Part shown: piece after piece, positions 56,601 through 64,000 of the stretch
Numbering within the stretch: position 1 is the first letter of the stretch
Layout: each line of letters starts with the position of its first letter
DNA from: Ciona intestinalis
Lineage: Eukaryota; Chordata; Ascidiacea; Phlebobranchia; Cionidae
Direction of reading: 5' to 3'
Length of the DNA stretch: 64,000 nucleotides
Assembly (NCBI RefSeq): GCF_000224145.3
Contig: NC_020166.2
Coordinates: forward strand, 2,382,789 to 2,446,788
Notes under the pieces: model-generated
The model's input: the letters and a program-made list of their open reading frames with translations, nothing else
Database searches by the model: none
Told to the model about the DNA's origin: nothing
Made by a program: the position numbers and the translations under genes

Positions 56601-59162
56601 TGCGGCATATAAATATATATACGAATATTACACATTAAGTCCTGATTCTTGCTTATTTAACAGATGTAACATGTTAAAAAATGCGTTATTTAAATTGTAA
56701 TTGTTAAATTCTATGTTAAAGTATGAGTTTTTAAATTGTGTCAAATTTTTTATTTTAATTTATATTATATAGAACTTACAGAGGTGATAAAAACATCAGT
56801 GCGAAAATCTGGTTTTATATCTTTATGGAGGGGTTGGTCGGCCACTATGTTGCGAGATGTTCCTTTCTCAAGTAAGCTGACTGGTTTTAAGCAATATAGG
56901 TTGCCCAGAAGTCTCACCATGCAATTTTTTTATGAAAATACATTTGAATATCAATTTGACTAATTATAATCATAACATATATTCAAATCGTTTACCATCT
57001 GCATTAACATGTACATTAATTCTCTGTAAATACTGTATTTAATTTTGTTCATTAATAAAATGGATAATTAAATAGTTTTTTTTTTTAAATTACATGTTGC
57101 GGGAATTTTGGAATACCTTCCGTCTGTAATCTGTATACATATCAGAGTATGTATGTTTTAGGTGATGTACCTTAATACCTTATATTAGGTGCCTGCATAT
57201 TTTTCCAGCTAACATTTTTACTTCAATGTAAAAACCTCAAAATAAACCGGACCAGAGTGATATATTCGTAGAAGTCATTCTTAAATGCAATAAAAATGTG
57301 ATTTTGATTTCATTACCCTTTTACACTAGTAGAAAGTAATTAAAATTTTGGTTTTAAAAAACAAACAAATTATGGCTTAGGAATTTGAAAACACCAAACT
57401 TACATAACCTATTATTAAAAAAAAACAATCCTTTATAAAACTTTCATTTGTATATGTATTTAGTAAAAACGCTAAAACTTTTTTTACAGTGATGTACTGG
57501 TACATGTACGAAGAATTAAAAACACGTGTAAATACTTCCTCACTTTTCTTGCAATCTTTTATATCGGGTTTTTGTGCTGGTACAACAGCAGCCATCGTAA
57601 CTCTTCCACTTGACGTTGTTAAAACTTCGCGACAAATTAAATTAGGGGAAAAAGAAATGCTTGGACGTAAGTTTTTTTTGTATTTCTGTATTTTGTAATT
57701 TTACTATCAAGTTTTCCAAAAAAAAGAATTTCGTAATTTTACTAAAAGTTTTCCAAAAAAATATTTACCAAATTTGTGTTTTATTCTTTTATTTGTAACA
57801 TGTTGTCTAAGCAAACAGTTAAGTTGATCATTACTTTGTATTACTAGCTGTCTAGATGGATTATCACATGTACTAAATGACCTCTGCATGTCAAACTATT
57901 ATAAAAGTCACTCACTGCTGTGGTTGTTGGTGTATGTGTGTTTTGACAAGACACTAAAGGGCAATTTTTCCAGTTGTCATTTTTTTCCTTGTTAACATTT
58001 TTATTAAAGAAGAACTGTAGTATTTTGAGTGATTGCTCCTTTAAGTCATGTTTATCAAACCTGCTTTATAAACATTTCAATGTGTTTTAATTTCTAGTGA
58101 ATGGAAATGGAAGTGTTACAACACTTGGTATAATGAGAAATATAATCAACACTTCCGGTACAAGAGGATTATTTGTGGGTAAGAATTGATGTGTTTTTTG
58201 CATGTTTTTCCGACTATCATTTGGAAACATTTCTTTTCTTTGTTGTTTTAGTTACTTTATCTACACTGCTGTAGCCTACTTTATGAAATAATTAAATTTA
58301 TATTTTATACACTTTTTTTTGATAAATTTGGGTTTAAGTGGTTGTTTAATGTCAGTCATACATTAAACATAAAAACAATCCCCCAAAAATGTTACCAACA
58401 AAAGTTACATTTGTGGTAACTCGAAGGCAACCATAAGGTGTATAAAACCGAAAAAAAACCTATGTTATAACGACTGTTGTTCCCTGCCCCCCATGCGATG
58501 GTAAAAATAAATAAGTTACAATTATTAATTGTTTTTGGTGGATTATACAGGTCTGTTGCCCAGATGTGCGAAGATTGCACCAGCTTGTGCTATCATGATC
58601 AGTTCATATGAACTTGGAAAAAGGTAAGCCATTAAAAGCAAAAGAGTTGTGAGAATGAGATTAAACCAAAATCCAAAATTTAAAAAAATAAAGCAGTACT
58701 GAACAAATTATGGCCCACTGGTCCAAGTGTCTTACTATCGGACTTACCATTGGACTTCCATTTTATAGAAATCTATTCAAAATTCAATGAAAGTTACAAA
58801 ATAAATAATTAAAGAATTACTAATAAAAAATAGAGCAGATTTGTATAAGCTATGGCCCATTGCCTTTTCTGGTCCAGGTTTTTTATTATCAGACTTGCTA
58901 TTAATCTTCCAAATTTATTGTCTCATCTAAGTATACACCAGTGTATAGTCATACAAAACGTAGCTTCACCCATTAACTTGCAAAACTGTTGCCTAACCTA
59001 TATATATATTTACCAGTTCATATTGAATTTTTATTATTTCTACATAACTGTTGCCTAATATTACTTGTTTATTTATTTTGCAGTTTCTTTCGTTCTTCCA
59101 ATCAGTTAGCTTCATCAGAAAGAAGCAGAGATTTTATTTCAATTCAAGACATAGGAACATAA
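53657..59162 (+). CDS. SLC25A40: Mitochondrial carrier, SLC25A39/A40 type
   Basis: Ten exons, 53657..53723, 54461..54615, 55115..55182, 55591..55706, 56024..56098, 56773..56871, 57490..57666, 58098..58178, 58551..58623 and 59084..59162, encode 329 aa (human SLC25A40 is 338). All three carrier repeats are present with PxD/ExxK/R signatures: [26 protein letters not shown] and [11 protein letters not shown]. Subfamily marks are the N-terminal [19 protein letters not shown], the loop [46 protein letters not shown] and [20 protein letters not shown]25A39 and A40 import glutathione across the inner membrane. The two cannot be told apart here and may be represented by one gene. Introns carry several SINE and MITE copies. 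Confidence 0.95.
54122..54350 (+). mobile_element. SINE, 5'-truncated, in SLC25A40 intron 1
   Basis: TTTGAGCAAGATGCTTAATG, AAAATATCAGCCAT and the tail GGTGTATGAAACAGAAAACT with ACTGACTGTC and GCAAGAATAAAGCAAGTTAC follow the SINE order. The tRNA-like head is missing or diverged. Confidence 0.65.
55816..55999. mobile_element. MITE, full length, in SLC25A40 intron 4
   Basis: The ends are ATAGTAGGGTAGGGGAATAT and GGTGTCCCCCACCCTACCA. Internal TCCCATTTGGTAGTGAACAA and CTCACGACTTCCATAGACCG fit the consensus. It ends 25 bases upstream of the exon 5 acceptor. Confidence 0.75.
56240..56495 (+). mobile_element. Full-length tRNA-derived SINE in SLC25A40 intron 5
   Basis: This is the clearest copy. The head has an A-box-like TGGCACAGTTGGTTAGCAAG and a B-box-like GGGTTCAAGGCTCG spaced as in a tRNA gene. 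The body GGCAAGACACTTAACAGC, CAATTGCTCC and TTACATTGTCAGCCATATAA follows. The tail has TATTAGGACTGTC and AGGATAAAGCAAACTAC. Confidence 0.8.
57912..57990 (+). mobile_element. SINE fragment in SLC25A40 intron 7
   Basis: GGTGTATGTGTGTTTTGACA and AGACACTAAAGGGCAATTTT with CCAGTTGTCAT match the mid-body of the SINE. Confidence 0.5.
58417..58519 (+). mobile_element. SINE tail fragment in SLC25A40 intron 8
   Basis: AAGGTGTATAAAACCGAAAA, then TTATAACGACTGTTGTTCCC and GTAAAAATAAATAAGTTAC correspond to the SINE 3' end. Exon 8 lies between this piece and the one at 57912, so they are separate insertions or fragments. Confidence 0.5.
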
Positions 59163-59307
59163 AAACACTCTTGATTTTACTTATTTTGCATCATTTTATT
59201 GAAATTAATTTTCGAACACTTTACACTGTGGTTCTTTGTTTGCAACAAACATATCGTAGTCAAAAGTGTAAAGAACTATGCGCTGCTGTATTAATAATTA
59301 TTAAAGT

Positions 59308-59490
59308 ATACCAGGGTGGGGTAAAACGCGGTATGTTTACGTGCTCTTTACTGGTCTTTTTGGTAGTAAACAAAGAATATTTACAGATTTTATAACCTAG
59401 TTTAACCACTCTAAAAATCGTTAGTAATTGGTTTAAAACATGGTTCGGTGATATGGGATTTAGGTTCTAGTGGTATCCCACAGTACTATG
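59308..59490. mobile_element. MITE, diverged full-length copy
   Basis: The ends ATACCAGGGTGGGGTAAAAC and GTGGTATCCCACAGTACTAT are degenerate inverted repeats. Internal TTTTTGGTAGTAAACAAAGA and TTGGTTTAAAACATGG match. Confidence 0.65.
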
Positions 59491-60121
59491 CATCTGAAAT
59501 ATTAAAACAAACAACAGTTTTAAATAAGTTTTAGATGCAACTAAATATAACCAAATACTAAGTTTTTCATCTGATAGGCTCACTTTTTTTCTAAATTTCC
59601 TAAAACACACATTTAGCTTTAGGACTATGAGCAGAAGCAAATACTATATATTTTACTTGACAAAGCTTTTACATTTTGTCTAGGCAAATATTTAGGGTAG
59701 TGTTTGTTCTGTTGCCATCTGTTAAGTGAAACTGCTATCACTGCGTGTTACATGAAACACTTTTACAAATCACACAATATGTATTAGTCTTGTAATTTAT
59801 TTCCCTAAAAAAGCTCCGCCAACAAACCTATAAAACAAATATTGTAGGGTGGGGAAGACGCGACAGTAAAACTGTTTAACTGCTTAAGGAAGCGAATTGG
59901 AAGTTTGTCAATATTTGGTTGCATGTACAGAATTGCATTTTGTTGATCTTTGGTTACTAATGGCATTCCACCATGCAAGAGAGATCACATAACGCTGACA
60001 TGTGTTTTAAGAGTTAAGTTGCTGCGTAGACCTTTAGCAGTTATGTTTAAAGTTTAAACAACGTTAGCTTGGCCGTGCGCATATAAGGACTAGTGGCCAC
60101 GTTACCAAAATGTTTGATATT

Positions 60122-60250
60122 GTAGGTTGGGGGAAGATGGGATACTTTTTCATTTATTTTCTCGACCCATTTGGTAGTAAACAAAGAACATTTAAAGAAA
60201 TATAAAACCGTATCCTCGCGAGTTGTTAATTGTTTAAAACACGATCAATT
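60122..60250. mobile_element. MITE, truncated copy
   Basis: It starts TTGTAGGTTGGGGGAAGATG and continues through CCATTTGGTAGTAAACAAAG and CGTATCCTCGCGAG to TTTAAAACACGATCAAT. The right end is missing. Confidence 0.65.
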
Positions 60251-61986
60251 CAGTACTGCATTTACTCATATATATAACTTGTTTGTCCATTCAATTGCAA
60301 ATATACATATGAGTCGAAATACAGCAGTTCAAGTTCAGTAACCATATAATCAAGTTAGTCAAGGTCAATTCTGTGCTAACAAACAACGCTTTAGTTCCAC
60401 GAGCACATGATCTATATTTGGCCGTTAAAATCATGTATTGCGGTAAACATAGTAAGCAGGGATATAGCACTGTAACACGGTTGTTCTGTTGGCCATTTAC
60501 CACTAACTTTTTAGAAATCAATTAATAACTAAGTGCAAAATGACTACATAAAGACGTGATATATATGCTTGAAACGTCATGTTGCATTTTTCCTATGAGG
60601 CTTGCCTTCCTGTAAAAATATTGTGTTGGTAATAAATATAAACATAGCACACTGTTAATGGTATATTTTTACTCTTTCTGCATATATAAATTGATTATCT
60701 ATAGACAACGTAAAGCGTTTAGCTTACTTTTGATTTTTATTTCATTAAAATCACATCACGCATCTTGGCTTTCAGTTTGCACTGCTTGCCCCGATAACAC
60801 GCGCAGTTTAAAGACGCATAATATTACAATCTTTTTACTTTGATTTATCATCTTCATACGTAGTTATCCGCACGCTGGTTTGAAAATCGCGTATTCGTGC
60901 TCTTCTTCTGGCATACCTGGCCGATTCAGAGATCTGTATCATGCAGGATACAACTACGCAAAATAAAAACATTGTTTCTACGTTCATTGTGCTTTGTGCA
61001 AGAAACCCAACTCATAATTTGATAAACTGTACAGCAATTTGATAACAGGAAAACTAACCAGCTTTTCTTAGAAACACTGGTTTGAATTTGTTCCGTAGCG
61101 TTTGGTAAAAGCCAGCTGTTGTTTTATGTACATGCTGGCAGTAAAGTTTTATCTCTGTATTTGAATGTATTAGAACATACCATCAACCGCAAGGTGTTCG
61201 TCTTGCCATATCTTCATCATTAATTCTGTGCTGTTGCATTACGATTACAACATATCAATCTACATACATTTAACGCCAATCAAGGGTTTGTATAGCTTTT
61301 ACTTATGAGAAATTGGACAGCAGTTGCTTGAAACAGCCATTAACGAAATGCCTGTGCTCTGATGTTATTCAAGGTAAAATTGTTAGATAATGACAAATAA
61401 GCAGCATGTGTCAGTGGTAATACTTTTTTACCATGTATAGAGCTGACTAAAAAAGTCGCCGGTATATAATGCACTGGTTTTAAAATTTGCGAGTATGCGA
61501 ATAATATGTCAGCGAGCACGATGTTGTAAAAGCTCAGATTATTTTATTCAAATGAATGCAACCATTACAGATTACAGCACCACGCATGTTTTTGCTGCCT
61601 TCTTCTATTTCGATTTTACACAGTAGCGCAACTGCTTTTCCCGCGGCAACTAGTTAGTTTCAGCTTCGCTTGTCAGAAATTAGAAATGCATTTGCAAATT
61701 TTTGAATGTGAAACTGTTATTTGGTTTAGCACTTTTACTTCAGGAATATTGCTGCAGTTAGGGTACGAATAGTGATAGAATAATAGTATTGTTCCGGAAA
61801 AGAGTAGTTATAGCCATAGAATAATTGTACTGGAATCTAGAAATACCGTTAAAATATCAAGGTTGGATACAAGTTGCATGTTTGCTGGGTAAGTTTTTAT
61901 TTATTTTTCGTTGGGTGTGTTTTTCCAATTCAATTACAAACAATTTGGGTTGTATTAAAACTAAGGGTATTTTGTTCTTCTTCATC

Positions 61987-62059
61987 GCCCGGCTAGCTCA
62001 GTCGGTAGAGCGTTGGACTCTTAATCCAACGCTCGTGGGTTCGAGCCCCACGTTGGGCG
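61987..62059 (+). tRNA. tRNA-Lys (CTT), array copy 1
   Basis: This is a 73-nt cloverleaf. Acceptor GCCCGGC pairs with GTTGGGC. The D arm has GCTCAGTCGGTAGAGC. The anticodon arm is TTGGA-CTCTTAA-TCCAA with anticodon CTT, and the T arm is GTGGGTTCGAGCCCCAC. The variable loop is CGCTC. A T-run follows within about 12 bases (Pol III terminator). Box A and box B are intact. The leader differs from other copies (TTCTTCATC), marking the first unit. Confidence 0.97.
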
Positions 62060-62135
62060 TATGTTTATGATTTTTCAATTTAATTGTATTCGCTTGGGTC
62101 GCATTAAAAGTAATGAAACTTTGTTGTTTGTCGTC

Positions 62136-62208
62136 GCCCGGCTAGCTCAGTCGGTAGAGCGTTGGACTCTTAATCCAACGGTAGTGGGTTCGAGCCCCAC
62201 GTTGGGCG
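62136..62208 (+). tRNA. tRNA-Lys (CTT), array copy 2
   Basis: Same cloverleaf as copy 1 except variable loop CGGTA. The leader is TTTGTCGTC. It starts 149 bases after copy 1. Confidence 0.97.
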
Positions 62209-62284
62209 TATGTTTATGATTTTTCAATTTAATTGTATTCGCTTGGGTCGCATAAAAAGTAATGAAACTTTGTTGTTTAACGTC

Positions 62285-62357
62285 GCCCGGCTAGCTCAGT
62301 CGGTAGAGCGTTGGACTCTTAATCCAACGCTCGTGGGTTCGAGCCCCACGTTGGGCG
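62285..62357 (+). tRNA. tRNA-Lys (CTT), array copy 3
   Basis: Variable loop CGCTC as in copy 1; leader TTTAACGTC. All stems are intact. Confidence 0.97.
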
Positions 62358-62433
62358 TATGTTTATGATTTTTCAATTTAATTGTATTCGCTTGGGTCGC
62401 ATTAAAAGTAATGAAACTTTGTTGTTTGTCGTC

Positions 62434-62506
62434 GCCCGGCTAGCTCAGTCGGTAGAGCGTTGGACTCTTAATCCAACGGTAGTGGGTTCGAGCCCCACGT
62501 TGGGCG
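62434..62506 (+). tRNA. tRNA-Lys (CTT), array copy 4
   Basis: Variable loop CGGTA and leader TTTGTCGTC, identical to copy 2. Copies 1-2 and 3-4 therefore form a repeated pair. Confidence 0.97.
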
Positions 62507-62582
62507 TATGTTTATGATTTTTCAATTTAATTGTATTCGCTTGGGTCGCATAAAAAGTAATGAAACTTTGTTGTTTAACGTC

Positions 62583-62655
62583 GCCCGGCTAGCTCAGTCG
62601 GTAGAGCGTTGGACTCTTAATCCAACGGTCGTGGGTTCGAGCCCCACGTTGGGCG
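62583..62655 (+). tRNA. tRNA-Lys (CTT), array copy 5
   Basis: Variable loop CGGTC; leader TTTAACGTC. The downstream T-run is one base shorter than in the others (GTTTTTC against GATTTTTC). Confidence 0.97.
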
Positions 62656-62730
62656 TATGTTTATGTTTTTCAATTTAATTGTATTCGCTTGGGTCGCATT
62701 AAAAGTAATGAAACTTTGTTGTTTGTCGTC

Positions 62731-62803
62731 GCCCGGCTAGCTCAGTCGGTAGAGCGTTGGACTCTTAATCCAACGGTCGTGGGTTCGAGCCCCACGTTGG
62801 GCG
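62731..62803 (+). tRNA. tRNA-Lys (CTT), array copy 6
   Basis: Variable loop CGGTC; leader TTTGTCGTC. It is the last complete copy before the gap. Confidence 0.97.
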
Positions 62804-62870
62804 TATGTTTATGATTTTTCAATTTATTTGTATTCGCTTGGGTCGCATTAAAAGTAATGAAACTTTGTTG

Positions 62871-63010
62871 NNNNNNNNNNNNNNNNNNNNNNNNNNNNNN
62901 NNNNNNNNNNNNNNNNNNNNNNNNNNNNNNNNNNNNNNNNNNNNNNNNNNNNNNNNNNNNNNNNNNNNNNNNNNNNNNNNNNNNNNNNNNNNNNNNNNNN
63001 NNNNNNNNNN
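62871..63010. other. Assembly gap (140 N)
   Basis: A run of 140 N interrupts the tRNA array. Sequence after it restarts in the upstream flank of the array rather than in a tRNA unit. Confidence 0.99.
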
Positions 63011-63362
63011 GCTTTCCCGCGGCACTAGTTAGTTTCAGCTTCGCTTGTCAGAAATTAGAAATGCATTTGCAAATTTTTGAATGTGAAACTGTTATTTGGT
63101 TTAGCACTTTTACTTCAGGGAATATTGCTGCAGTTAGGGTACGAATAGTGATAGAATAATAGTATTGTTCCGGAAAAGAGTAGTTATAGCCATAGAATAA
63201 TTGTACTGGAATCTAGAAATACCGTTAAAATATCAAGGTTGGATACAAGTTGCATGTTTGCTGGGTAAGTTTTTATTTATTTTTCGTTGGCTGTGTTTTT
63301 CCAATTCAATTGCAAACAATTTGGGTTGTATTAAAACTAAGGGTATTTTGTTCTTCTTCATC

Positions 63363-63435
63363 GCCCGGCTAGCTCAGTCGGTAGAGCGTTGGACTCTTAA
63401 TCCAACGCTCGTGGGTTCGAGCTCCACGTTGGGCG
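63363..63435 (+). tRNA. tRNA-Lys (CTT), second block copy 1
   Basis: Variable loop CGCTC and leader TTCTTCATC as in copy 1. One C-to-T change in the T stem (GAGCTCCAC) turns a G-C pair into G-U, so folding is still possible. Confidence 0.93.
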
Positions 63436-63511
63436 TATGTTTATGATTTTTCAATTTAATTGTATTCGCTTGGGTCGCATTAAAAGTAATGAAACTTTGT
63501 TGTTTGTCGTC

Positions 63512-63584
63512 GCCCGGCTAGCTCAGTCGGTAGAGCGTTGGACTCTTAATCCAACGGTAGTGGGTTCGAGCCCCACGTTGGGCG
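63512..63584 (+). tRNA. tRNA-Lys (CTT), second block copy 2
   Basis: Variable loop CGGTA and leader TTTGTCGTC, matching copy 2 of the first block. Confidence 0.97.
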
Positions 63585-63660
63585 TATGTTTATGATTTTT
63601 CAATTTAATTGTATTCGCTTGGGTCGCATAAAAAGTAATGAAACTTTGTTGTTTAACGTC

Positions 63661-63733
63661 GCCCGGCTAGCTCAGTCGGTAGAGCGTTGGACTCTTAATC
63701 CAACGGTCGTGGGTTCGAGCCCCACGTTGGGCG
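63661..63733 (+). tRNA. tRNA-Lys (CTT), second block copy 3
   Basis: Variable loop CGGTC; leader TTTAACGTC. The 3' flank reads GTATGATTCTAGTTTTTC, unlike the other units, but still gives a T-run terminator. Confidence 0.97.
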
Positions 63734-63809
63734 TATGATTCTAGTTTTTCAATTTAATTGTATTCGCTTGGGTCGCAATAAAAGTAATGAAACTTTGTTG
63801 TTTAACGTC

Positions 63810-63882
63810 GCCCGGCTAGCTCAGTCGGTAGAGCGTTGGACTCTTAATCCAACGGTCGTGGGTTCGAGCCCCACGTTGGGCG
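63810..63882 (+). tRNA. tRNA-Lys (CTT), second block copy 4
   Basis: Variable loop CGGTC; leader TTTAACGTC. All stems are intact. Confidence 0.97.
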
Positions 63883-63958
63883 TATGTTTATGATTTTTCA
63901 ATTTATTTGTATTCGCTTGGGTCGCATTAAAAGTAATGAAACTTGGTTGTTTAACGTC

Positions 63959-64000
63959 GCCCGGCTAGCTCAGTCGGTAGAGCGTTGACTCTAATCCAAC
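63959..64000 (+). tRNA. tRNA-Lys, partial copy cut by the window end
   Basis: The 5' half is present. It has two single-base losses in the anticodon arm (GTTGACTCTAATCC instead of GTTGGACTCTTAATCC), which would destroy the CTT loop. Low-quality sequence at a contig end or a decayed unit are equally likely. Confidence 0.7.

Larger units (their letters stand above)
59163..61986. other. Intergenic region between SLC25A40 and the tRNA array
   Basis: No coding exon is recognised. Two MITEs are listed separately, and a short third end lies at 59843-59870 (TTGTAGGGTGGGGAAGACGC). From 61631 the sequence is the upstream flank that is repeated after the gap at 63011. Confidence 0.5.
61631..64000 (+). 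repeat. tRNA-Lys tandem array, two blocks, ~149-bp period
   Basis: Start-to-start spacing is 149, 149, 149, 149 and 148 in block one and 149 throughout block two. Each unit is one tRNA plus a 76-base spacer with ATTGTATTCGCTTGGGTCGC and AAAGTAATGAAACTTTGTTG. Both blocks share the same upstream flank (61631-61986 and 63011-63362), with a handful of differences and indels. Confidence 0.9.

Noticed and set aside
61825-62070. 81-codon frame reading through tRNA copy 1, repeated at 63201-63446
   Set aside because: It translates the tRNA and its flank. Its repetition reflects the duplicated block, not a protein gene.
62805-63159. Frames spanning the N gap
   Set aside because: Most codons are unknown bases.
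1-64000. CRISPR arrays, bacterial operons or ribosome binding sites
   Set aside because: The window is a eukaryotic nuclear sequence with introns. The only regular direct repeats are the tRNA units and tandem duplications.

Overview
The window looks like nuclear DNA of a tunicate, most likely a Ciona species. It is AT-rich, and its compact multi-exon genes encode typical chordate proteins (RYK, MXD, BNIP1/SEC20, TMEM115). Introns mostly run a few hundred bases with GT..AG ends. The intergenic and intronic DNA is littered with one MITE family and one tRNA-derived SINE family, as expected for Ciona. I rebuilt all exon structures by hand from splice sites, reading frame and remembered family sequences. 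No alignment or transcript was available.

Layout. 0-7.6 kb: TMEM115 (+), CYB561D2-like (-), and an uncharacterised MYND zinc-finger gene (+). 8.4-15.9 kb: a complete 15-exon RYK Wnt co-receptor pseudokinase (+). 16.3-18.8 kb: PEBP (-) head-to-head with TVP23 (+). 19.9-28.7 kb: ZPR1 (-), SEC20/BNIP1 (+) and SCO1/2 (-), packed head-to-head and then tail-to-tail. 30.4-38 kb: the MAX-partner repressor MXD (+), with unusually long CpG-rich introns around a 30-nt microexon. 38-43 kb: gene-poor DNA with a hAT-type element nested in a SINE and an assembly gap. 43.3-47.3 kb: a small CX2C protein gene (-) and a paralogue carrying in-frame stops. 49-52.7 kb: a secreted inhibitory serpin with a Gly-Arg-Ser-Leu reactive site (-). 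53.6-59.2 kb: SLC25A39/40 mitochondrial carrier (+). 62-64 kb: a tandem array of tRNA-Lys(CTT) genes with a ~149-bp period, interrupted by a gap.

The genes are mostly housekeeping (Golgi/ER trafficking, mitochondrial assembly and transport, redox) plus signalling and transcription genes. They do not form one pathway. Neighbours alternate in orientation, giving several short shared promoter regions (4.95-5.33, 17.3-18.0, 24.9-25.3, 28.7-30.4 and 52.7-53.7 kb). TMEM115 next to CYB561D2 in convergent orientation matches what I recall of human 3p21.3.

The observations most worth following up are: the MXD microexon and the cluster of CACGTG E-boxes in the MXD introns; the small CX2C gene with its stop-containing but frame-preserved paralogue; the antithrombin-like serpin reactive loop; the hAT insertion with perfect 8-bp target duplication; and the tRNA-Lys array.
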